Assembly: GCA_024280675.1 (NCBI GenBank)
Contig: JAJRPT010000118.1
Span: 1 to 14,099 of the forward strand
Direction: 5' to 3'
Source: Bacteroidota bacterium
GTDB lineage: Bacteria > Bacteroidota > Ignavibacteria > Kapaibacteriales > UBA2268
Length of the DNA stretch: 14,099 nucleotides
The position numbers and the translations under genes were made by a program. Within the stretch, counting starts at the first letter, position 1. Each line of letters starts with the position of its first letter. Of the stretch, positions 1-5,865 are shown in pieces. The notes under the pieces are model-generated. The model was not told the DNA's origin. It saw nothing but the letters and a program-made list of their open reading frames with translations, and searched no databases.

Positions 1-2
1 CC

Positions 3-290
3 GAATATTCTTTCGCTGTCATAACTTCTGTCCTTTGGTAATTAATTTTACAAGTTAATCAATACCAGACAGAGTTTAAATTACACTCTCAACAGATTTA
101 TGGGAACTGTGACAAATGTTCTACAGAGTTTGGTCCATTAGACTTAGTCCAGACAGCTTCGGTAACATGCGACAATTGTGGTGATAAGAAAAACCTTTGT
201 AAAGAATGTAAATCTCGGGGTTGTAAGTGTTCTGGAAAATATGAAGATTATTTTAGTACCGGGAATTGGATAGATGATTTCTGTTTATAG
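3..290 (+). pseudogene. Cysteine-rich (zinc-ribbon-like) reading frame, interrupted or start-less
   Basis: The frame enters from the left edge with twelve codons ending ...ITSVLW, meets TAA at 39-41, and then stays open in the same frame for 82 codons to TAG at 288-290. The second part has no ATG, GTG or TTG anywhere, so it cannot start conventionally. It still looks protein-like: it carries paired cysteines NCDKC, TCDNC, LCKEC and GCKC, a spacing typical of zinc-binding ribbons or fingers, and an aromatic-rich tail ending DDFCL. Possible readings are a gene broken by a nonsense or frameshift mutation, a remnant of a larger element to the left, or a small gene with a rare ATT start at 45. I do not recognise the family. 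Its place beside a tRNA 3' flank fits accessory DNA, but that is inference. Confidence 0.3.
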
Positions 291-349
291 TTTAATTATA
301 AATTTGTAAATTAGGCAGGTTTCTGTACATAAATATGTTATAAATTCAA

Positions 350-373
350 AAAGTGCTACCCAAAGTGCCACCC
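350..373. repeat. 12-bp direct tandem repeat near the tRNA 3' flank
   Basis: The 12-mer aaagtgctaccc is followed directly by aaagtgccaccc, a second copy with one change. It lies about 60 bp beyond the 3' end of the tRNA gene, in otherwise non-coding DNA. Such direct repeats can be arm-type binding sites of a tyrosine recombinase at an integration junction, but no integrase is visible and the match may be chance. I see no gene in 291-432; it holds only this repeat and the tRNA terminator. Confidence 0.4.
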
Positions 374-385
374 ACGCTTATTACG

Positions 386-421
386 AAAAAAGCTAACCTC
401 TTGTTAATAAAGAGATTAGCT
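386..421 (-). terminator. Rho-independent terminator of the tRNA gene
   Basis: On the minus strand, agctaatctctt (421-410) pairs with aagaggttagct (402-391) around a 7-nt loop. This is a 12-bp stem with a single G-U wobble. A run of six T follows (391-386). It begins about 12 bp after the tRNA 3' end, so it should end the tRNA transcript. Confidence 0.8.
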
Positions 422-432
422 AATTTGCTCAG

Positions 433-506
433 TGGGCCCAGAGGGACTTGAACCCACGACCGACGGATTATGAGTCCGGCGCTCTAACCAACTGAGCTAT
501 GGGCCC
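433..506 (-). tRNA. tRNA with CAU anticodon: tRNA-Ile2 (lysidine type) or elongator tRNA-Met
   Basis: The reverse complement folds as a 74-nt cloverleaf. It has a fully paired acceptor stem GGGCCCA/TGGGCCC, D-arm GCTC...GAGC with the loop AGTTGGTTA, anticodon loop CTCATAA (anticodon CAT), T loop TTCAAGT and discriminator A. CCA is not encoded. The acceptor stem has C4-G69 and C5-G68, pairs associated with recognition by the lysidine synthetase TilS, and the GGTCG variable region resembles known Ile2 tRNAs; this favours tRNA-Ile2 reading AUA. Elongator Met is the alternative. The initiator is unlikely because positions 1-72 are paired and the anticodon stem lacks the three consecutive G-C pairs. 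Two stem positions are mismatched: C27-U43 and U50-U64. Confidence 0.93.
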
Positions 507-555
507 CTGTCAATACCTAGAAAACACTATTCGGTTTTTCACAAATGAATAGCCA

Positions 556-587
556 CAAATATATGCTGATTTTGTGTTATTTACAAA
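556..587 (-). promoter_or_regulatory. Bacteroidota-type promoter of the tRNA gene
   Basis: On the minus strand, TTTG (587-584), a 20-nt spacer and TATATTTG (563-556) match the Bacteroidota sigma-70 pattern TTTG-N19-21-TAnnTTTG exactly. Transcription would start near 549, about 43 nt before the mature tRNA. It is the best promoter match in the window and also evidence for the taxonomic placement. Confidence 0.7.
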
Positions 588-614
588 TCACTCCAAAAAT
601 TAGATTCCAAGTGA

Positions 615-1352
615 TTAATAATTAAACAAACCTATGAATATTCCAGCCGAAACAACTAAGCCATCATTGCTCACATCTTGAAAAATATCTTTTCGCTCTT
701 CGATATTATTTATTGTCCATTCCCTAGCGTTGCCAAATCCTAGGAGCGAAATATTGTAAGCACCATTGAGCCTGAACATCAGGAAATCTGTAATCGCCCA
801 CTCCAATCCAATATTAGGACTAAAATGATAATTTTTATGTTCAACACTCATGCCTTTACTCAAAATCTCCTCGCCCCCCCATTTGATTGCCCCCTCGGAT
901 TTGCTCGAAATCTCAAACTCAATACTTGTCAAAGAAATATTTAAACCTCCAACCAAAGCTAATGTTTTAATTATCACATAGCCATAATCAAAGCCAAGAC
1001 CAATGTGTGAACTTGGAAGGCTGGCAAAAGCATCATTATTCTTTTCCTCCGAAACACCAGAAAAAGACCAAATGGACACTCTCGAACCAACCCAAAAAGG
1101 AAGGCTGTAGAACATCATCCCGCCATTGAGCACCAAAGGAGTGGGAATCTCCTCAAGATTATAATTAGAGATGAGACTATTTATCTCGTCGATTTTGGCA
1201 AACTTGAAAGCAACGCCATAACCCGCCCCAAGAGCGAAATACTCATTCTCCTCAACCCCAGGAGGTGCGTCATCATAGGGCAGTTTGTCTAAGTTTTCAT
1301 CTTGGGAAAAAAGATTCAAAGAAATCACTATGCTTAAAATTAAATATTTCAT
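615..1352 (-). CDS. Exported hypothetical protein, likely outer-membrane beta-barrel
   Basis: A 245-residue protein I cannot assign to a named family. Residues 1-16 (MKYLILSIVISLNLFS) form a Sec signal peptide with a probable cut just before the acidic segment QDENLDKL. The mature part alternates hydrophobic and polar residues in glycine-rich strands, such as ALGAGYGVAFKF, HIGLGFDYGYVIIK and LALVGGLNISLTS, and ends GLVVSAGIFIGLFNY with an aromatic last residue. This is the pattern of small outer-membrane barrels (OmpA/OmpW-like size, about eight strands). The role is unknown. It is transcribed away from the DUF4197 gene; TATATTTG on the minus strand (1408-1401) is a possible -7 element, without a clear upstream box. 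There is no strong Shine-Dalgarno, as is common in this group. The outer-membrane location is inferred from composition only. Confidence 0.85.
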   Translation of the reverse strand: MKYLILSIVISLNLFSQDENLDKLPYDDAPPGVEENEYFALGAGYGVAFKFAKIDEINSLISNYNLEEIPTPLVLNGGMMFYSLPFWVGSRVSIWSFSGVSEEKNNDAFASLPSSHIGLGFDYGYVIIKTLALVGGLNISLTSIEFEISSKSEGAIKWGGEEILSKGMSVEHKNYHFSPNIGLEWAITDFLMFRLNGAYNISLLGFGNAREWTINNIEERKDIFQDVSNDGLVVSAGIFIGLFNY

Positions 1353-1456
1353 GATTTTATAATTAAATAGATTTTACAAACTAGTTGCCTTAGATTATGA
1401 CAAATATATCGTAATTTTCGTTTTCATAATTTTTTAAATTAATAAAGAATAATCAA

Positions 1457-2188
1457 ATGGCTAAATTTCTTGTACTAACAATGTTATTGTTTTCTGTTTA
1501 CGGCTGCAAATCAAACGCACAATTCTTTGACAAACTAAAAAAAGATGCAGAAAAGATAATCAAGAAAAAAGATATAACAAAAGCATTTTCAAAAGATGAA
1601 GCCGCAAGAGCAATCAAAGAAGCACTCTCCAAAGGCATTAGCAAGGGAAGTGACTTAGTTTCTAAAGTAGATGGTTACTACAAAAATCCAGAAATTAAAA
1701 TCCCCTTCCCAAAGGAAGCAAAAACGGTCGAGAGTACTTTGCGGAAAGTTGGGATGGGTAAAAAAGTAGATAAAGCAGTCGAGACGATGAACCGTGCCGC
1801 CGAAGATGCTGCCAAAAAAGCCAAAGATGTGTTCCTATCATCAATAAAGAAGATGACAGTTTCTGATGCTGTTGGTATTGTAAAGGGCAAAAATGACGCT
1901 GCAACCCGCTATCTTGAGAAAAATACAACAAGTAAATTAACATCTGAATTCAGACCAATTATTGAGAAGTCACTAAGGAAAGTTGATGGTACAAAGCATT
2001 GGAATGCCATGATGACTGCCTATAATAAAATCCCACTTGTAGATAAAATTAATCCTGACCTGACGGCTTATGTAACAGAAAAAGCACTCTATGGACTTTT
2101 TGTAATGATAGAAAAGGAAGAGAAAAATATTCGCAAAAATCCCCTTGCCCGCAGCACCGATTTGCTTAAGAAAGTATTTGGTAATTAA
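1457..2188 (+). CDS. DUF4197 family lipoprotein
   Basis: A 243-residue protein that matches the DUF4197 family as I know it, over almost its full length. Recognisable stretches are AIKEALSKGISKGSDLVSK (residues 53-71), GYYKNPEIKIPFPKEA (73-88), NRAAEDAAKKAKDVF (112-126), the MTVSDAVGIVKGKNDAATRYL segment (133-153), YNKIPLVDKINPDLTAYVT (189-207) and the terminal RSTDLLKKVFGN. The N-terminus is a signal sequence with a lipobox-like VYGC at residues 14-17, so the mature protein is probably a lipid-anchored periplasmic or outer-membrane protein; simple secretion is the alternative. The family is largely helical and its biochemical role is unknown to me. The gene stands alone, divergent from the barrel-like gene and followed by a probable ffh promoter, so it does not look like part of the ffh operon. 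Confidence 0.92.
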   Translation: MAKFLVLTMLLFSVYGCKSNAQFFDKLKKDAEKIIKKKDITKAFSKDEAARAIKEALSKGISKGSDLVSKVDGYYKNPEIKIPFPKEAKTVESTLRKVGMGKKVDKAVETMNRAAEDAAKKAKDVFLSSIKKMTVSDAVGIVKGKNDAATRYLEKNTTSKLTSEFRPIIEKSLRKVDGTKHWNAMMTAYNKIPLVDKINPDLTAYVTEKALYGLFVMIEKEEKNIRKNPLARSTDLLKKVFGN

Positions 2189-2217
2189 ACTTTTTCTAGC
2201 AAACAGATAAAAATTCG

Positions 2218-2248
2218 CTTGCTTATCAGATTGTTTTTGTTAAGTTTG
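2218..2248 (+). promoter_or_regulatory. Probable ffh promoter
   Basis: CTTG (2218-2221), a 19-nt spacer and TAAGTTTG (2241-2248) fit the Bacteroidota pattern with one mismatch in the upstream box. Transcription would begin near 2255, giving ffh a leader of about 90 nt. The same DNA also holds a weak interrupted inverted repeat (aaacagataa, then ttatc and tgttt), which could end the preceding transcript, but it is poor. Confidence 0.5.
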
Positions 2249-2346
2249 TGGTTCGTACTTAATCAGAATATACTTAAAGAGGGCGTAGGTGTCCATTTCT
2301 GAAAGATAAAATCCTACTCCTGGAATATAAGGTCAAGAATTAAAAT

Positions 2347-3690
2347 ATGTTTGAGAATCTGCAAGAAAAGCTCGAGCTGAGCCTGAAAAGGTTCCGTGGT
2401 CAAGCCAAAATTACCGAAGAAAATGTGTCTGAGGCTATGACTGACGTACGTCGTGCCTTACTCGAAGCAGATGTCAATTTAGATGTAGCTAAGAAATTCA
2501 TTGCATCTGTAAAAGAAAAAGCCATTGGCACCGAAGTAAAAGGAAAACTTCTGCCACATCAATTAATTGTAAAAGTTGTAAAAGATGAGTTAGTGGAGCT
2601 CATGGGTAGCAAGCGTAGCGACTTGCAGTTCTCCCCCAAACCACCAACCGTAATTTTAGTTGCAGGACTTCAAGGCTCTGGTAAAACTACTTTTTGTGGG
2701 AAACTAGCTCGCAATCTTCGCAAAAAAGGCAGGCAACCATTAGTTGTCGCTTGTGATGTTTACCGACCTGCTGCAATCGAACAACTAAAACAAGTTGCCA
2801 AGACTGTCAAAGTTCCCATCTTCTCAGAAGAGGGAAATAATAACCCAGTCTCCATTGCTCAAAATGCAATCGCTTATGCGCGTAAATTTGGGCGTGACAC
2901 AGTCATCATTGACACCGCTGGTCGCACCACAGTAGACGAAGTGATGATGGAGGAAATAAAGAAAATCTCAGATGCAACCTCGCCCACTGAAACTCTATTT
3001 GTTTGCGACGCAATGATTGGGCAAGATGCTGTTCAAACGGCAAAAGCGTTCCACGAAAAATTAGAACTCACCGGTGTGGTTCTCACAAAACTCGATGGTG
3101 ATACCCGTGGAGGAGCAGCAATTTCTGTATTGTCGGTTGTCGGCAAACCAATAAAATTTGTTGGAACGGGTGAAAAACCTGAGAACCTTGAACCATTTCA
3201 CCCAGAACGTATTGCCTCACGGATACTTGGCATGGGAGACATTCTTACCCTTGTCGAAAAAGCCGAATCTCAGATGGACGAAGCAGATGCAAAGAAGCTC
3301 GAAGACAAAATCCGCAAGAATCAATTCACATTCGATGATTTTTTAGATCAACTCAAGATGATTAAGAAAATGGGTTCACTAAAAGACTTGTTAGGAATGA
3401 TTCCCGGAATGGATAAAGCACTCAGAAATGTTAATCTTGGCGATGATGCTTTCAATAAGGTTGAGGCCGTCATCTACTCAATGACTAGACAAGAACGTAC
3501 TAACCCTAAAATAATTAATGGCTCTAGGCGTAGGCGAATTGCAAAAGGGTCTGGCACCAAAGTCCAAGATGTGAACCGCCTTTTGAAACAATTTGAAGAC
3601 ATGAAGAAGATGATGAAGGGCATGAACTCTGGCAAAAGAAATCGTATGATGAAGGGTTTGGGTATGCCCAAAGGTTTTGGTAGAGGCTGA
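2347..3690 (+). CDS. ffh: Signal recognition particle protein Ffh (SRP54)
   Basis: The SRP GTPase binds signal peptides emerging from the ribosome and, with the SRP RNA and the receptor FtsY, delivers inner-membrane and some exported proteins to the Sec translocon. At 447 residues it has the usual length. The helical N domain spans about 1-90 and ends in the ALLEADVN motif (38-45). The G domain has the P-loop GLQGSGKTT (107-115), DVYRPAA (137-143), DTAGR (189-193), TKLDGDTRGG (247-256) and a GTGE loop near 273-276. The M domain starts near 300, with the RNA-binding helix-turn-helix RRRRIAKGSG (394-403) and KVQDVNRLLKQF (405-416), then a methionine- and lysine-rich tail. All key residues look intact. 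A weak AAGG lies 15 nt before the start. rpsP follows 57 bp downstream with no terminator between, so the two are probably co-transcribed. The SRP RNA gene is not in this window. Confidence 0.98.
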   Translation: MFENLQEKLELSLKRFRGQAKITEENVSEAMTDVRRALLEADVNLDVAKKFIASVKEKAIGTEVKGKLLPHQLIVKVVKDELVELMGSKRSDLQFSPKPPTVILVAGLQGSGKTTFCGKLARNLRKKGRQPLVVACDVYRPAAIEQLKQVAKTVKVPIFSEEGNNNPVSIAQNAIAYARKFGRDTVIIDTAGRTTVDEVMMEEIKKISDATSPTETLFVCDAMIGQDAVQTAKAFHEKLELTGVVLTKLDGDTRGGAAISVLSVVGKPIKFVGTGEKPENLEPFHPERIASRILGMGDILTLVEKAESQMDEADAKKLEDKIRKNQFTFDDFLDQLKMIKKMGSLKDLLGMIPGMDKALRNVNLGDDAFNKVEAVIYSMTRQERTNPKIINGSRRRRIAKGSGTKVQDVNRLLKQFEDMKKMMKGMNSGKRNRMMKGLGMPKGFGRG

Positions 3691-3747
3691 TTTCGTTTTG
3701 AGGAATGAATTTTAAAAAATTAAATATTATACAAAGGTAAAAGTAAA

Positions 3748-4167
3748 ATGGTAAAATTAAGATTGCGTAGAAAAGGACGGATTCACAAACCAGTCTATGA
3801 CATTGTGGCCGTTGATGCTCGTGTTAAGCGTGATGGTAAATTTCTTGAAAAGATCGGTTTTTATGATCCAAACACAAGTCCAGGCACAGTTAGAATCGAT
3901 ACAGAGCGCGCGATTTATTGGATGAATGTTGGTGCTCAGCCAACTGAGAGGATTCGTCACATGATGTCCTATGAGGGTGTTTTGCTTGCCCGTCACTTGC
4001 AGTTCAAAGGCAAGTCCGAAGAAGAAATTGCCCAAGCGGTAGAAAAGCACAAAGAAATTGCAAACGCGCGACACACTCGCAGAAAAGGATTGAGGGTTAA
4101 GCGTAAAGCAGATAAAATTCAAGCCGAAAAAGATGCAAAGGAAGCAGAAGAAGCAAGTGCTGAGTAA
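3748..4167 (+). CDS. rpsP: 30S ribosomal protein S16
   Basis: S16 is a small-subunit protein that binds 16S rRNA early in 30S assembly. The core is unmistakable: VKLRLRRKGRIHKPVYDIVAVD at the N-terminus, then RDGKFLEKIGFYDPNTSP and the helix ERAIYWMNVGAQPTERI. The core ends near residue 82. A tail of roughly 55 residues follows (about 85-139), first basic (RHTRRKGLRVKRKADK) then alternating Lys/Glu/Ala. Minimal S16 is about 80-90 residues; such tails are common in Bacteroidota and relatives. AAAGG lies 11 nt before the ATG. In many bacteria rpsP heads the rimM-trmD-rplS cluster, often with ffh upstream. Here the ffh-rpsP pairing remains, but a strong terminator follows and rimM, trmD and rplS are absent. 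Confidence 0.97.
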   Translation: MVKLRLRRKGRIHKPVYDIVAVDARVKRDGKFLEKIGFYDPNTSPGTVRIDTERAIYWMNVGAQPTERIRHMMSYEGVLLARHLQFKGKSEEEIAQAVEKHKEIANARHTRRKGLRVKRKADKIQAEKDAKEAEEASAE

Positions 4168-4238
4168 ACCTCTCGCAAATAAATTGAAAGATCCCCGTCA
4201 AAGGCTCCTGTCAAAGACTTTCATTATGGTATAGAAGT

Positions 4239-4270
4239 AAAAAGAGCTGATTATTTAATCAGCTCTTTTT
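4239..4270 (+). terminator. Strong rho-independent terminator after rpsP
   Basis: The perfect palindrome aaaaagagctgatta (4239-4253) / taatcagctcttttt (4256-4270) gives a stem with a GC-containing core (gagctgat) and a terminal T run. Because it is flanked by A on the left and T on the right, it could work in both directions. It closes the ffh-rpsP unit and isolates the next gene. Confidence 0.9.
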
Positions 4271-4283
4271 GTAAATTGAGTTT

Positions 4284-4302
4284 TATATTTGACATAAATT
4301 TG
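4284..4302 (+). promoter_or_regulatory. Candidate -7 elements before the two-part exported protein
   Basis: Two overlapping-range matches to TAnnTTTG occur here: TATATTTG (4284-4291) and TAAATTTG (4295-4302). A TTTG at 4268-4271 lies 23 nt before the second, slightly longer than the usual spacing. If the second is used, transcription starts near 4309, only a few bases before the first ATG of the following gene; this would favour translation from one of its later in-frame ATGs. Confidence 0.4.
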
Positions 4303-4316
4303 GAATTCTTTAGCTA

Positions 4317-5843
4317 ATGAATATAAGAGTAATCGATAAAATAGATTCAATGACAAGAACCCCAATGTACTCACAAATTAAGAGTAGGCTTTCCCTTCTC
4401 ATTAGCCTTTTAATGCTGTTTAGCACAGTTCAATTATTCTCTTCTCAAAAGAAACAAAAGAAAGCTCACCCAGACAATCAGACATCAAGAATTAGCCAAG
4501 AATTCGGCGGAGCAGTGGCTGATTATTTCGGGCTTTTTCCCAATATAAAAAATATTGAGACCGTTGAAATAGTATCAAGCACGCAAAGTGAAATTATTTA
4601 TAAAGTAATTTCGGCAGGTGATCTCAAGGAGTTTACGCTGAGTGGAAAAGATTTGTCTGCGTTTAGATATTATATAAACAATAGAGAATCATTCGACACC
4701 AGATTAGCACATCATAAGTTTAGCAATTCTTTCAAAAATCTTAGAGTGAAGGGTATTCTTATACCAAAAGCAATTCAAACCAAGTCTAGGTATAGATTGG
4801 AAATCAAGAGTATCGATAATGAAAAAATTACTGGATACTTATTTATTGCCAACGAAAATTACATTCTTCTCTCCAATGGCGAAATCTATGATTGGAGAAA
4901 GAATAATAATACACTATTGCCAGCAAACAACATTAAATCTATAAAGGTACTGCCCAAAGGCGATGAGATTATAATTAATGGAAATGAATTGCTTTTTGAA
5001 AATCTTTACAGAAAGTTGCGGATTATGGATTGTTTATACGAAAATGATTTTTCAACAACAAAAATACATCCTCCTGAGATTAAGCCAGAAGACTTTAATC
5101 TGGTATGGGATCAAGGCGATCGTCAATCAGGGTTTGACGATGTCTTATCTGAGCAACTCTCAAAAATTGAGCATTCTATTTCATTAATTTACCCACTGGG
5201 ACAGTTGTTGGAAGAAAGCAGCAAGTATGGGCTAAGTTATCATTACATGGTTTCAAGCAATCGCTCCTTGTTTGCCGAGTATAATTATATAGATGTGGAA
5301 AGCAAAGACCATACACTATTTTCTATAAAATACATACAAGCAGGTCATACTGAAGTAGACACCAGTGGTAATGTAAAAGATATTAGTGTTCAACGAAAAG
5401 TAGTGCCAGACTATGAGGGTAGCGGGTTTTCAGTTCAAATTGGTCAGAACTTTCACTTTGGGACAGAAGCACTTTCAAATATTTTACCAATAGATGACCT
5501 CGAATTGTTTCTTGGAGCTAGTGCCATATACCAAAAGACTAATTTTAATACTAAGTTTATTATAAATCCCGATATCTCGGTCCAAGGCGATGAAGAAGAA
5601 TTAAATTTTGCTGGGGCAATCACAAATTTAGGACTGAAGTTTAGCTCGGGTATATATTATAAATTATTCAAAAAAGTATATCTTGGAACAAATTTAGACT
5701 TATTTATATTCTCGTCAAATAAAATAATTTTAGATGAATTGTATACTGCAAGAAAATCTACACTAACAAGATTTACAATCCTAGAGCAGGACTATTTCTA
5801 TTATAGATTTGGTATGGGAATAAGTCTCAGAATATTTTTATAA
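4317..5843 (+). CDS. Exported protein of unknown function, soluble domain plus C-terminal barrel-like domain
   Basis: A 508-residue protein I do not recognise. In-frame ATGs at 4317, 4350 and 4365 are possible starts. Starting at 4365 gives a classic signal peptide (MYSQIKSRLSLLISLLMLF..., old residues 17-43), and the -7 element at 4295 lies so close to 4317 that a later start is likely. After a basic linker (44-50), residues about 60-250 form a mixed-strand soluble region with segments such as KNIETVEIVSSTQSEIIYKV and YLFIANENYILLSNGEIYDW. From about 285 to the end, alternating amphipathic strands (YGLSYHYMVSSNRSLFAEYN, LELFLGASAIY, KVYLGTNLDLFIFS, YYRFGMGISLRIFL) resemble an eight-strand outer-membrane barrel. 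The GH3 gene starts 22 bp downstream, so co-transcription is likely; whether they share a job in the cell envelope is unknown. Confidence 0.85.
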   Translation: MNIRVIDKIDSMTRTPMYSQIKSRLSLLISLLMLFSTVQLFSSQKKQKKAHPDNQTSRISQEFGGAVADYFGLFPNIKNIETVEIVSSTQSEIIYKVISAGDLKEFTLSGKDLSAFRYYINNRESFDTRLAHHKFSNSFKNLRVKGILIPKAIQTKSRYRLEIKSIDNEKITGYLFIANENYILLSNGEIYDWRKNNNTLLPANNIKSIKVLPKGDEIIINGNELLFENLYRKLRIMDCLYENDFSTTKIHPPEIKPEDFNLVWDQGDRQSGFDDVLSEQLSKIEHSISLIYPLGQLLEESSKYGLSYHYMVSSNRSLFAEYNYIDVESKDHTLFSIKYIQAGHTEVDTSGNVKDISVQRKVVPDYEGSGFSVQIGQNFHFGTEALSNILPIDDLELFLGASAIYQKTNFNTKFIINPDISVQGDEEELNFAGAITNLGLKFSSGIYYKLFKKVYLGTNLDLFIFSSNKIILDELYTARKSTLTRFTILEQDYFYYRFGMGISLRIFL

Positions 5844-5865
5844 AACTATTAAAGCAAAATTCTCA

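Noticed and set aside
1678..1943. Minus-strand open frames inside the DUF4197 gene
   Set aside because: They lie wholly within a well-supported gene on the other strand and show no protein-like motifs.
2249..2346. SRP RNA (ffs) encoded just before ffh
   Set aside because: The characteristic GGTCAGG...GGAAG...AGCA core of bacterial SRP RNA is not present in this gap.
4185..4224. Inverted repeat tgaaag...ctttca and the doubled gtcaaag after rpsP
   Set aside because: The arms are only 6 bp with a long interior and no T run; the strong terminator just downstream explains the gap better.
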